Source of the DNA: Actinocatenispora thailandica
Lineage (GTDB): Bacteria; Actinomycetota; Actinomycetes; Mycobacteriales; Micromonosporaceae
Direction of reading: 5' to 3'
Assembly (NCBI RefSeq): GCF_016865425.1
Contig: NZ_AP023355.1
Coordinates: 5,764,198 to 5,828,197, forward strand
Length of the DNA stretch: 64,000 nt
Part shown: in pieces, positions 45,357-54,184 of the stretch
How the letters are laid out: each line of letters begins with the position of its first letter
Position numbering within the stretch: position 1 is the stretch's first letter
The notes under the pieces: generated by a model
Told to the model about the DNA's origin: nothing
Seen by the model: only the letters and a program-made list of their open reading frames with translations
Databases searched by the model: none
Made by a program: the position numbers and the translations under genes

Positions 45357-45362
45357 TAGGAT
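45357..45362 (+). promoter_or_regulatory. -10 box TAGGAT for leaderless PIG-L transcript
   Basis: TAGGAT ends 7 nt before GTG 45370, so the mRNA would begin at the start codon. A -35 could not be fixed with confidence. Confidence 0.5.
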
Positions 45363-45369
45363 CGGTCCG

Positions 45370-46104
45370 GTGAGCGGACAGGACGGCAGAACACAGGACG
45401 ACGGGGTCAAGCGCGTGCTCGCGGTGTTCGCGCACCCCGACGACATCGACTTCGGCGCCGCGGGCACCGTCGCGGCATGGACCGACGCCGGCATCGAGGT
45501 GGCGTACGTGCTGGTCACCCGCGGCGACGCGGGCGGCTTCGACGACACCCCGCGCGCCGAGATGCCGAAGATCCGGGAGGCCGAGCAGAAGGCCGCGGCG
45601 GCCGCCGTCGGTGTGCACGAGGTGCACTTCCTCGACGGCTACCCGGACGGCGCGGTCTACGTGACCCACCAGCTGCGACGCGACATCACCCGGCAGATCC
45701 GCCGGTTCCGGCCGGACCGGGTCCTCACCAACTCGCCGGTACGCAGCTGGTCGATGCTCGGCGGACCGAGCCACCCGGACCACCAGGCCGTCGGCGAGGC
45801 CACCACGTACGCGGTGTACCCGGACGCGCGGAACCCGTTCGCGCACCCCGAACTGCTGGCCGAGGAGGGGCTCGCGGCCTGGACGGTGCCCGAGGTCTGG
45901 TACTCCGGCGTGCCCGAACCGGACCACTTCGTCGACATCACCGACACCTTCGACCGCAAGATCGCGGCGCTGCGGTCGCACGCCAGCCAGCTGCCCGACC
46001 CGGACGCGATCGTCGGTGGCCTGCGGGAACGCTTCGGCGCGCAGGCCGAGCGCGCCGGGATGCCGGCCGGCCGCATCGCCGAGTCGTTCACCATCGCTCG
46101 CTAG
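45370..46104 (+). CDS. PIG-L family deacetylase (LmbE-like)
   Basis: 244 aa. The zinc site is complete: FAHPDDIDFG (AHPDD, residues 17-21) and GPSHPDHQAVGEA (HPDH, about 135). The family removes acetyl groups from GlcNAc-type substrates; in actinobacteria it includes MshB and Mca of mycothiol metabolism. The length and lack of a longer C-terminus do not allow one of these to be named. Start GTG 45370 with no ribosome site but a -10 box close by. Confidence 0.9.
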   Translation: MSGQDGRTQDDGVKRVLAVFAHPDDIDFGAAGTVAAWTDAGIEVAYVLVTRGDAGGFDDTPRAEMPKIREAEQKAAAAAVGVHEVHFLDGYPDGAVYVTHQLRRDITRQIRRFRPDRVLTNSPVRSWSMLGGPSHPDHQAVGEATTYAVYPDARNPFAHPELLAEEGLAAWTVPEVWYSGVPEPDHFVDITDTFDRKIAALRSHASQLPDPDAIVGGLRERFGAQAERAGMPAGRIAESFTIAR

Positions 46105-46109
46105 AAACG

Positions 46110-46174
46110 GGCGTCTCGCCTGGGCCGCGCCACGCCGGGCCCGGCGTGGCGGGGCGCGGCCCAGGCGAGACGCC
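46110..46174. terminator. 22-bp-stem inverted repeat with nested palindrome
   Basis: The arms at 46110-46131 and 46153-46174 are perfect reverse complements. The 21-nt loop, with one base of the arm, contains the perfect palindrome CACGCCGGGCCCGGCGTG (46131-46148). It lies 6 bp after the PIG-L gene stop. Confidence 0.85.
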
Positions 46175-46190
46175 ATCCGAAAACCGGAAC

Positions 46191-46228
46191 GAAACGGCGC
46201 CCCGGGCGGTTGCCCGGGGCGCCGTTTC
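46191..46228. terminator. 17-bp hairpin terminator
   Basis: GAAACGGCGCCCCGGGC / GCCCGGGGCGCCGTTTC with a GGTT loop lies between the PIG-L gene and the convergent surface-protein gene. It has short A and T runs on both sides and can serve both strands. Confidence 0.88.
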
Positions 46229-46244
46229 TCTGACGTCAGTCGGA

Positions 46245-47444
46245 TCAGCTGGTCAGGCGACGACGACGGGCCACGAAGACGGCCGCGCCACCACCGACGA
46301 GCAGCACCAGCGCGACGCCGATGATGATCGGCAGCGAGGTACCGGTCACCGGCAGGCCACCACCGGCGGTGCCGGACGCGCTCGGCGAGGCCGGCGCGGC
46401 GGTCGACTCCGACGGCGAGGCGGACGGCGCCTGGCTGCTCGGGCTGGCCGACGGCTGCGCGGTCACGGTCACGGTGACCTTCGCGCCGACCTTCTTGCTC
46501 GCGGTGTTCGCCAGGATCAGCTTCTGGTGGTGAACCTTCGCGTTGTCGCCCTTCATGATGAACACCGAGCCGGTCGGCAGGACGCCAGAACCGTTCGCGG
46601 TCACGGACACCGTGCCGGTCGAGTCGGTCTTCACCCAGAACTGGTCACCGTCGTGCAACGGCGAGGTCACCGGCTTGCCGTCGGCGTCGACGATCTGCCC
46701 GTTGTCGGCGGCCAGGACGACGTCCTTGACGTTGGTCGCGTGCACGGTGAACGGGCCGGCCTTGTCACCGACGTGGCCGGTGGCCTGCTGCGGCGTGATC
46801 GACACCGCCGGGGCCGCCGGCTCCTTGGCGTCCTGCGCGTTCTTGACCAGGTAGTCGTGCACCGCGGTGGCAGCGGCCTGGTCGGCCTGCGAGAGCCCGT
46901 CGCCGATGCCGGTCAGCTTCACCCCGTCGCTGAAGTTCCAGATGGCGGTCTGGGTGCCAACGTAGGCGTCCAGCTCAGCCGACTTCAGCGCACTGGTGTC
47001 GCTCACCTTGGCGTCCTTCAGGACGTCCGCGGCGCTCTTGTTCGGGAAGCTGTTGGTGAGGATCCACTGGATCTTGGTCAGGTTGTTGACGTTCGCGCCG
47101 TCCCAGGCGCCGGCGTCGTACTGCGAGCCCTTGCCACCGGCAGTGTGGCTGTAGTCGATGCAGTAGGCGAGCTTCGGCTTACCGCTGGAGAACTGCAGCG
47201 TGATCTCGACGACGTCCGCCTTGCCCTTGCTGGTCGTCACCGCGACCTGATCGCCCTGGTAGCCGATCTTCGCTCCGCCGGCCGGAAGGGACGAGTCCGA
47301 CAAGGTCGCGGGGCCGGACTTCGTTCCGTCGTCACCCTTGGCGGAAGCGGCGGCGGCGCCACCGAACACGAGGGCGCCGGTCGCGGCGAGCACGACCGCG
47401 GCGCGCAGGCCGAAGCCTCTACGCCGGCTCTTTCCTGCGAACAC
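46245..47444 (-). CDS. Thioester-domain LPXTG cell-surface protein
   Basis: 399 aa. Signal peptide residues 1-35. The thioester domain has the Cys in LAYCIDYSHT (about residue 93) and the Gln in GTQTAIWNFSDG (about 165), the TQXA pattern that forms an internal Cys-Gln thioester able to bond host or surface amines. A beta-sandwich stalk (SITPQQATGHVGDKAGPFTV) and a Ser/Pro linker follow, then LPVTG, a membrane helix and RRRR, a sortase anchor. GTG 47444 has AGGAAGG upstream. It is expected to be covalently attached to the wall; the partner is unknown. Confidence 0.92.
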   Translation of the reverse strand: MFAGKSRRRGFGLRAAVVLAATGALVFGGAAAASAKGDDGTKSGPATLSDSSLPAGGAKIGYQGDQVAVTTSKGKADVVEITLQFSSGKPKLAYCIDYSHTAGGKGSQYDAGAWDGANVNNLTKIQWILTNSFPNKSAADVLKDAKVSDTSALKSAELDAYVGTQTAIWNFSDGVKLTGIGDGLSQADQAAATAVHDYLVKNAQDAKEPAAPAVSITPQQATGHVGDKAGPFTVHATNVKDVVLAADNGQIVDADGKPVTSPLHDGDQFWVKTDSTGTVSVTANGSGVLPTGSVFIMKGDNAKVHHQKLILANTASKKVGAKVTVTVTAQPSASPSSQAPSASPSESTAAPASPSASGTAGGGLPVTGTSLPIIIGVALVLLVGGGAAVFVARRRRLTS

Positions 47445-47910
47445 TGATTGCCTTCCTCTGCGCTTGAGGGATGGAGCGCCCGGCCGGGCCGAACGGCCAG
47501 CCGGGCATGGGGTGTCAGGTTGAGGGATCTCGGCCGCCCCGGCACGACGTCCATCGCGCAGAGGCCACCAGCTCTGCTGGAAAAAAGGGAAAAGCGAGCC
47601 AGACCATACGCGAATCCCGTGTTTGGAACAAGACCCAACGTAGGGGACCTAGTTCACAGCGATCGTCAGCAACCACCACACACGATATGGCGTTGCGGAG
47701 TGGCACGAACAATCACACAGATGGTCACCATCTCCGGCAAAGCGCAGATCGTCCATTGTGGAAACCAGGGAATGCGGCACGGCGAAAAGCGGGAAACCGA
47801 CGCTGCCGACTCCTCGGGGAAAGGCGGAATCGGATCAATTCATCCGAGGTATCGACACTGGTGGATACGGCCAACCCATCCCGGTGCGCCGGCCGGCGGC
47901 CCGGTCGAGG
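47445..47910. other. 466-bp lower-GC upstream region of the surface protein
   Basis: Clearly less GC-rich than the surroundings (about 47575-47870). It contains the candidate promoter at 47603-47631. Plus-strand open frames here have no ribosome sites or recognisable protein features. Confidence 0.5.
47603..47631 (-). promoter_or_regulatory. Candidate promoter of the surface-protein gene (TTGTTC-N17-TATGGT)
   Basis: Minus strand: -35 TTGTTC (47631-47626), 17-bp spacer, -10 TATGGT (47608-47603). The leader to GTG 47444 would be about 150 nt. Confidence 0.4.
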
Positions 47911-48564
47911 TCAGACCAGGCGGCGGTCGGCGGCCCACCGGGACAGCTCGTACCGGTTGGACATCTGCAACTTGCGCAGCACGTTGGAGACGTGCGTCTC
48001 GACCGTCTTGATCGAGATGAACAGCTCCTTGGCGATCTCCTTGTACGCGTAGCCGCGGGCGAGCAGCCGCAGCACCTCGCGCTCCCGGTTCGTCAGCTGG
48101 TCGAGCTCCGGATCGCTGATCGGCTGGTCCGGCCGGGCCGCGAACGCGTCCAGCACGAACCCGGCCAGCCGGGGGCTGAACACCGCGTCCCCCTCGGCGA
48201 CCCGGCGGATCGCGCCGGCCAGCTCCTCGGCCGAGATGGTCTTCGTGACGTAGCCACGGGCGCCGGCCCGGATCAGCCCGATCACGTCCTCCGCGGCGTC
48301 GGACACCGACAGGGCGAGAAACTTCACCTGCGGGTGCGTCTTGCGCATCGCCTCCAGCACGGCGCGACCGCCGCCGTCGGGCATGTGCACGTCCAGCAGC
48401 ACCACGTCCGGCTCGTGCGCGGCGATCGCGGAGATCGCCTCGGCCACCGTCGCCGCCTCGCCCACCACGGACACCCGGGTGCCGAGTTCGGCCCGCACCC
48501 CGGCGCGGAACATGGCATGGTCGTCGACCAGGAACACCCGCAGCGGCCGGGTCTCGTCAGTCAT
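47911..48564 (-). CDS. NarL/LuxR-type response regulator (LiaR-like)
   Basis: 217 aa. Receiver domain 1-125 with acidic pocket VFLVDDHAMFR and phospho-acceptor Asp in VVLLDVHMPDG (about residue 60), Lys in GYVTKTIS; LuxR HTH at 150-212 (LTNREREVLRLLARGYAYKE, VETHVSNVLRKL). It should be phosphorylated by the PspC-domain kinase encoded just upstream, whose 3' end overlaps its start by 8 bp. The pair resembles actinobacterial envelope-stress systems. Confidence 0.94.
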   Translation of the reverse strand: MTDETRPLRVFLVDDHAMFRAGVRAELGTRVSVVGEAATVAEAISAIAAHEPDVVLLDVHMPDGGGRAVLEAMRKTHPQVKFLALSVSDAAEDVIGLIRAGARGYVTKTISAEELAGAIRRVAEGDAVFSPRLAGFVLDAFAARPDQPISDPELDQLTNREREVLRLLARGYAYKEIAKELFISIKTVETHVSNVLRKLQMSNRYELSRWAADRRLV

Positions 48565-50284
48565 GCCCGCTCTCCTTGTTCGTGCCCTCGTCGGACCGGC
48601 GCGGCAGGTACAGCCGGACCTCGGTGCCCTCGCCCGGGGTGCTGCGGATCTCCGCCCGGCCGCCGTGCCGTTGCATCCGACCGATGATGGAGCCCTGCAC
48701 CCCATGCCGATCATCCCGCACGGTGGCCAGGTCGAAGCCGGCGCCCCGATCCCGGACGAAGACGCTGACCTGCTCGGGCTCGATCTCCGCGTACAGCGAG
48801 ATGGTCTCCACGCCGGCGTGCTTGCCGGCGTTCACCATCGCCTCGCGGGCCGCCGCGGCCAGCGCCGCGACGTCCGAGTCGACGTCCACGTCCCCGACGA
48901 CGACCGTGTCCACCCCGATCGCGTACGTGTCCTCGACCTCGGCCGAGGCCTCCTCCAGCGCCGCCGACAGCTTCTCCGCCGGCGACGCGGTCGGCTTGTA
49001 CAGCCAGTTGCGCAGGCTGCGTTCCTGCCCGCGGGCGAGCCGCGCCACCTCCCGCGCGTCACCGGAGTTGCGCTGGATCAGCGCGAGCGTGTGCAGCACC
49101 TGGTCGTGCACCATCGCGGCGATCTCGGCCCGTTCCGTCTCCCGGATCCGGGCCTCCCGCTCGGTGCGCAGCGCGCCGACCGAGCGCCACAGCATCGGCC
49201 CGAACACCACGGTGATGCCGAGCACCGCGAGCAGCGCGAACAGCAACCCGTTCAACAGCGCGGTCCAGCTGATCTGGGCGCCGGCCAGTGCGGAGGTGAC
49301 CACGACCAGGCCGATGATGCCGACGGCGACCAGCAGCGCACCGCCGCCGAACCGCAGGATCATCGACCGCCGGTCGCCCAGCGCGCCGCTCAGGGTGCCG
49401 AGCACCGGCACCTTCGACACGTCCGGAACGCCGGCGTCCTCCATCCGGCGCCGCCGGTCGGGGTCGGCCTGGTGCCAGATCACCCCGACACCGAGCGCGA
49501 CGATCGCCGCCAGCAGACCGATCAGGAACGCGGTACCGCCCCAACCGGCCATCCCGAGCAGCGTGACCAGGCCGATGCCGAGCGCGGCCAGCGCGGAGAG
49601 CTGGCCCACGTCGCGGCGGCTCGGCGGGGTGCTGCGGTCGACCGGCAGCACCGCCCAGAACGCCGCGTAGAGGATGGCGCCCAGCCCGTACGCGACGAGC
49701 AGGACGACGAACACGATCCGCACCGCGAGCACCGGAACCCGCAGGTGCTTGGCGATGCCGGCGGCGACACCGGCGAGCGCGCGCCCGTTGGCCGACCGGT
49801 ACAACCGGGGTCCGGTCGGTGCCGGAGCGGCCGGGGGCGGAACCACCGGCGGCCGCCAGTTCGGCGCCATCGCGGGCATCGGGGTGGTGGGCCAGCCGGC
49901 CGGCAGCTGCCGCGTCGCCCCGCCCGGCGCCCACGGCCCCTGAGCCTGCGCCTGGGTCGGCCGGCCCTGGGGCTGCGGCTGCGGCTGGGGCTGGCTCGGC
50001 TGGGGCTGGCTCGGCTGGGGCTGGCTCGGCTGGGCCTGAACCGGTTGGCTCCCCCACTGTCCGGACGCACCCGGTCGTGGCCGGCCGGAGGGCCGGCCAC
50101 GACCCCACCAGGCCGGGCGACCGGTGCCGGAACCGGGCGTTCCCGGCGGTACCGGCGGTGGCTGCTGCTGTGCCGCCCAACGCGGCGGATACGGCCCCAG
50201 CCTGGCATCGCCGGCGGCGGGCGCCGTCGACTGCTCACCCTGCCGCCGCGGATCGGCGGATGCGGGCCCGGTCGGGTGGCTGAT
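48557..50284 (-). CDS. PspC-domain sensor histidine kinase with apparent AUC start
   Basis: The frame is open from 50284. Residues 1-140 are Pro/Gln/Gly-rich; a PspC domain follows (LYRSANGRALAGVAAGIAKH, then VRIVFVVLLVAYGLGAILYA), several membrane helices to about 390, a HisKA_3-type helix with MVHDQVLHTLALIQ (phospho-His) and a HATPase with AREAMVNAGKHA and DRGAGFD. No ATG, GTG or TTG occurs in frame before 49879, while AGGAG sits 6 nt before an ATC at 50284-50282. Either AUC starts translation, the base is a substitution or error, or the protein starts at ATG 49879 (440 aa) without a ribosome site. Confidence 0.8.
   Translation of the reverse strand: MSHPTGPASADPRRQGEQSTAPAAGDARLGPYPPRWAAQQQPPPVPPGTPGSGTGRPAWWGRGRPSGRPRPGASGQWGSQPVQAQPSQPQPSQPQPSQPQPQPQPQGRPTQAQAQGPWAPGGATRQLPAGWPTTPMPAMAPNWRPPVVPPPAAPAPTGPRLYRSANGRALAGVAAGIAKHLRVPVLAVRIVFVVLLVAYGLGAILYAAFWAVLPVDRSTPPSRRDVGQLSALAALGIGLVTLLGMAGWGGTAFLIGLLAAIVALGVGVIWHQADPDRRRRMEDAGVPDVSKVPVLGTLSGALGDRRSMILRFGGGALLVAVGIIGLVVVTSALAGAQISWTALLNGLLFALLAVLGITVVFGPMLWRSVGALRTEREARIRETERAEIAAMVHDQVLHTLALIQRNSGDAREVARLARGQERSLRNWLYKPTASPAEKLSAALEEASAEVEDTYAIGVDTVVVGDVDVDSDVAALAAAAREAMVNAGKHAGVETISLYAEIEPEQVSVFVRDRGAGFDLATVRDDRHGVQGSIIGRMQRHGGRAEIRSTPGEGTEVRLYLPRRSDEGTNKESGHD
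49985..50032. repeat. 15-bp tandem repeat encoding QPSQP units
   Basis: Three near-exact copies of TGGGGCTGGCTCGGC (plus strand) lie in the Pro/Gln-rich N-terminal part of the PspC kinase, in frame. Confidence 0.8.
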
Positions 50285-50532
50285 GTCCGACTCCTCACGC
50301 TGGCACAGCGGTCATGTCATCGAAATCGATCCTCACACGCGGGGCGCGGGCTGGCCACCGGGTCGACCCCGGACCTTCGCGTCGGTACAGGTCAGGGTCG
50401 ACTCAGGGTCGCGGCCCCGATGCTGGTGCGACCGGCAGCGGGCACGATCGAGGCCATGAGGACCAGGGCGTGTGACAGAGCACCCGGCCGAGGTTCGGCG
50501 GGGCGACGCGTTCCGGGACAGGAGGGGCGCCG

Positions 50533-52277
50533 ATGAGCCGCGAGACCGAGCCCGGCGACGGCCGCGAGCCGGCCGTACCCGCCGGCGACGATCCGATGCC
50601 GCCGGCCGCACCGGCCGGCGACGATCCGACGCCGCCGCCGGCCGCCGGCTCGACGAGCCCGGCCGAGCCGTCCGACGCCGGCTCGACGGACGCCACCGCG
50701 CCGGGGGTGGCGCGGCCGGCGAGCCGGAGGACGACGTTCCCGCCGGCTACCGGGTGGCGGGCGAGGAGCCGGCGTTCGGCACGGCCGCGGACGAGTCGCC
50801 GACCACGCACCTCGGCGCCGAGCCGCCGCCGGCCGGCCAGTTCGACGGGGGTCCGCCGCCACCACCGCCACCACCGCCACCAGGCGGGTCCGGTGCCGGC
50901 TGGGCGGACGAACCGCCGCCGATCACCGGGTTCGCCCGGCGGCACCAGCTGATCCGGCCGGTACAGGGCAAGAAGGTGGCCGGCGTCTGCGCCGGGATCG
51001 GCCGGGCCACCGGCACCGATCCGGTGCTGTGGCGGGTCATCCTCACCGTGCTGGTGTTCTTCGGCGGCGTCGGCCTGCTCGCCTACGTGGTGGGCTGGCT
51101 GTGCATGCCGCGCGAGGACGACCAGGTCGCGCCGGTCGAGTCGCTCGTCGGCCGCGGCCGCTCCGCGACGTCGCCGGTGCTCACGGTGCTGCTCGGGGTG
51201 ATCGGCATCGGGCTGGTGTTCTTCGTGTTCAACAGCGGGTTCCGGGCCATGGTGCTGATGATGGGCGTCGCCGTGGTGGTGGCCGTGGTGTTGACCCGGC
51301 GCAACCAGGAGCGCCCCACCGACGGTGACCCGGCCGCACCCGGTTCCGCCGCACCGTCCGGTGCCACGGCGCCGAGCGGCGCGGACCGGCCGACGCCGGA
51401 TCCGGCGATGGCGGCGGCACCCGCCGCGACCGGCGCCCCGCCGACCGCGGCGGGCTACCGGGTGACGCCCAACTACACGGTCCCGCCGACCACGGCGCAG
51501 CAGCCGGGCTACCGGCCGCCGTTCGCGCCGCACGGCCCGTACGGCCCGCGGACCGCGAGCCCGCTCGGCGCCGGCGAGGTGCCGATCGGTGGGATGCTGC
51601 CACCGCCGCCACCGCCCCCGCAGTACCGGGGGAAGCCGCCGAAGCCGCCGAAGCAGAAGTCGATCCTGGGCCGGCTGACGTTCTTCGTCCTGTGCCTCGC
51701 GATCGGCGCACTCGCGGTGCTCGCCGCGGCCGGGCTGCACGTACCGGCATCGGCGTTCTTCGCGCTCGGTCTGGTGGTGCTGGGCGGCGGCCTGGTGTTC
51801 GGCGCCTGGCGCGGCCGGGCCCGCTGGCTGATCATCCTGGGTTGCGTGTTCGCGCTGGCGCTACCGATCGCCTGGGTCTCGGAGAACGCGCACTGGGAAG
51901 GGCCGTCGAGGTCCCGGGAGTTCTCCCCCGGCGATCACGTCTGGGTGCCGCGGAGTGTGCAGGGACTGCGGCCCGACTACACCGGTTCGGTCGGCGACGC
52001 CACCCTCGATTTGTCCAATGTGGACTTCGCCGGGCAGCACGAGGCGGTCAGCGTGCACAACTCGGTCGGCGACGTGAAGGTCCTGCTGCCGCCGAACGTG
52101 GACGTCACGGTGACGCTGGAGCCCGGGCTGGGTGACGCCACGCTGTTCGGCCAGCCGGTGGACAGCCCGCACAACAAGACCCAGGAACGGACCGACCTCG
52201 GGCCGGACGGGCGCGGCGGCGGCATCCTGGACCTGCGGATCAAGGACAACGCCGGCGATGTGGAGGTGACCAGGTGA
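50533..52277 (+). CDS. PspC-domain membrane protein with apparent frameshift
   Basis: ATG 50533 with GGAGGGG upstream begins an acidic Pro/Asp-rich leader (MSRETEPGDGREPAVPAGDD). At the GGGGG run 50703-50707 the frame must change to continue as GEPEDDVPAGYRVAGEEPAF and on to 52277; one G appears missing. The remainder has poly-Pro, a PspC domain (VQGKKVAGVCAGIGRATGTD, then FFGGVGLLAYVVGWLCMPRE), further membrane helices and a C-terminal beta-rich domain (GSVGDATLDLSNVDF, DVKVLLPPNVDVTV) like those of LiaF-type proteins. Divergent from the PspC kinase; probably the modulator of that system. Confidence 0.8.
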
Positions 52278-52504
52278 ACCAGCAGGACGACACCGAGCGG
52301 CGACGCGGGCTGGCGCCGCACCCGACCGACGTACTCTCCCTCGTCTTCGGGCTGATCTTCCTCGGCGCGGGCGGCTGGTGGCTGGTGGCCGAGGTGTCCT
52401 CGATCCGGCTGCCGTTCGGCTGGCTGCTCGCGCTGTCGCTGATCGTGATTGGCGCGATCGGCCTGTTCGCCGCGGTCCGGGTCGGCCGGAACAAGAACCC
52501 GTGA
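52274..52504 (+). CDS. Small two-helix membrane protein
   Basis: 76 aa. Hydrophobic helices at about 20-40 (LSLVFGLIFLGAGGWWLVAE) and 46-68. The GTG start overlaps the PspC gene stop (GTGA), so it is made together with it and probably belongs to the same envelope-stress module. Function unknown. Confidence 0.83.
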   Translation: MNQQDDTERRRGLAPHPTDVLSLVFGLIFLGAGGWWLVAEVSSIRLPFGWLLALSLIVIGAIGLFAAVRVGRNKNP

Positions 52505-52699
52505 CCGTACGCCGCCGCGGCCGGGTGGCCCGGCCCGCGGCGGCGTACGGGCCCCGGCCCCGGAAGCCGACGGGCCCCGGGCGGTGGGCGACGAGACCCC
52601 GGATCGGTACCGGGTGCGGCACCTGACCGCGGGCCGTGGCGCGGCACACAGGTACGGTGGCAGCGTCAGGCACGCCGATCAGGACGGAGCACCCGTCGC

Positions 52700-53959
52700 A
52701 TGACCACGAGCCGCACCGGCGCGAGCCGCGACGCGCTGCCGCTGCGCACCACCCGGCCGAGCGGGCGGCTGGCCCGCGCGCTGCTGGCCGAGCTGACCCG
52801 CCATCCGGGACCGAAGTCGGCGCTGCTGGTCGGGGTGCCGGCCGGCTCACCGGTGCTGGCCGGCGCGCTGGACGCGCTCGCCGCCGAGGATCACCTGACG
52901 GTGCTCGCCGACGCCGGCAGTATCGAGGCGCCGGCACACGTCGCCGAGGTGGCCGCCGGCCGGCCGGACCAGGTGGAGATCGTCGACTCGCTCGCCGACG
53001 CGAAGCCGTGTGACGTGGTGATCGTGGCGCAGCCGCTGGCCGGTCCGGCCGCCGCGGTCGCCGGGCTGCTCGCCGAGCTGCGGGAGCTGCTGGCGCCGGG
53101 CGGCATCCTGGTGGTGGCCACCGCCGCCCGGATGACCGATCCGGCCGCGGCCGAACTGTCCGATCTGACCGAACGGCACGGTGTCGGCTCCGACCTGCTG
53201 CTGCGGCACCGTCCGGCGCTGCGGGTGCACCGGCTGCGGTTCACCCCGGCCGAACCGGCACTCGCCGAGCGGCTGGCACCGGTGACGCGGCCCAGCAGCG
53301 TACCGCTGACCGGTGGGATGCACCTGGACTCGAACGGCGTCGCCGCCGGCGTCGCCTGCCTCGGGCTCGCCCTGCTGGCCAAGCGAGCCCGGCCGTCCTC
53401 GAAGCTGTGGCTGGTGCCGGCGCTCGCGGCGGTGCCGGCGGCGGCGTTCTTCCGGGACCCGCAGCGCAGCACACCGCACGATCCGGACGCGGTGGTCGCG
53501 GCGAGCGACGGCACCGTGCTCGGCGTCGAGCAGCTGCACGACGACAAGTTCGGTGTCGGCGACGGCGACTGGCTGCGCGTCGCGGTCTTCCTGTCCGTGC
53601 TGGACGTGCACATCAACCGGGCGCCGGTGGCCGGCCGGGTGATCGAGGTGTTCCGGGAGACCGGCGGCTACGCACCGGCGATGAAGGCGGCGGCCGAGCA
53701 CAACGTCGCCGCGTACACGGTGCTGGAGACGGCGCACGGGCCGGTCGTGGTGGCCCAGCGGACCGGGCTCGTCGCTCGGCGGATCGTGCACCGGGCGCCG
53801 GTCGGCGGGCTGCTGGCCCGGGGCGAGCGGTTCGGGCTGATCCGGTTCGGTTCCCGCACCGACGTGTACCTGCCGGCCGGGGCCGCCGAGGCGGTCGTCG
53901 CGCCGGGCGACAAGGTGGCCGGTGGCGCCACCGTCATCGCCCGCTGGCAGCCGAGCTAG
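52700..53959 (+). CDS. psd: Phosphatidylserine decarboxylase with N-terminal Rossmann-like extension
   Basis: 419 aa. Residues 1-195 look like a SAM-methyltransferase-type Rossmann domain (SALLVGVPAGSPVLAGALDA, LAPGGILVVATA). Residues 210-415 are the decarboxylase: FFRDPQR, VFLSVLDVHINRAP with the Asp/His pair, and the self-cleavage site RFGSRTDV, whose Ser becomes the pyruvoyl group. It makes phosphatidylethanolamine from phosphatidylserine at the membrane. About 200 residues longer than the short actinobacterial/archaeal type. pssA, often adjacent, is 4 kb away on the other strand. Confidence 0.9.
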   Translation: MTTSRTGASRDALPLRTTRPSGRLARALLAELTRHPGPKSALLVGVPAGSPVLAGALDALAAEDHLTVLADAGSIEAPAHVAEVAAGRPDQVEIVDSLADAKPCDVVIVAQPLAGPAAAVAGLLAELRELLAPGGILVVATAARMTDPAAAELSDLTERHGVGSDLLLRHRPALRVHRLRFTPAEPALAERLAPVTRPSSVPLTGGMHLDSNGVAAGVACLGLALLAKRARPSSKLWLVPALAAVPAAAFFRDPQRSTPHDPDAVVAASDGTVLGVEQLHDDKFGVGDGDWLRVAVFLSVLDVHINRAPVAGRVIEVFRETGGYAPAMKAAAEHNVAAYTVLETAHGPVVVAQRTGLVARRIVHRAPVGGLLARGERFGLIRFGSRTDVYLPAGAAEAVVAPGDKVAGGATVIARWQPS

Positions 53960-53964
53960 GCCGG

Positions 53965-54025
53965 GTCTTCATGGCCAGCCACCCGGCTGCGCCGGGCCCG
54001 TTCGCCCGGGCGGAGCCATGAAGAC
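53965..54025. terminator. Compound hairpin after psd
   Basis: 11-bp arms GTCTTCATGGC (53965-53975) and GCCATGAAGAC (54015-54025) enclose a smaller CCGGGC / GCCCGG stem. It starts 6 bp after the psd stop. Confidence 0.7.
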
Positions 54026-54184
54026 ACGCCCTAGCACCGCCCGCCGGCCGGGGTCCGCAACCAGGATCACCGGCCGGCGGCGACTACCCGGGTACCGCGC
54101 CGGGCGGCGGCGACGGCGGGAGCCACCGCGCCGACGGACCCAGCGGCAGGGTCGCCGCCGACTCACGGCCGGTGGCGGCGCGAG

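Noticed and set aside
47471-48052. 193-codon plus-strand frame upstream of the surface protein
   Set aside because: It lacks a ribosome site and protein-like composition and overlaps the end of the response regulator gene.
50703-50707. Programmed -1 frameshift at GGGGG
   Set aside because: No good slippery heptamer or downstream structure was recognised; a missing base is simpler. Kept only as a point to check.
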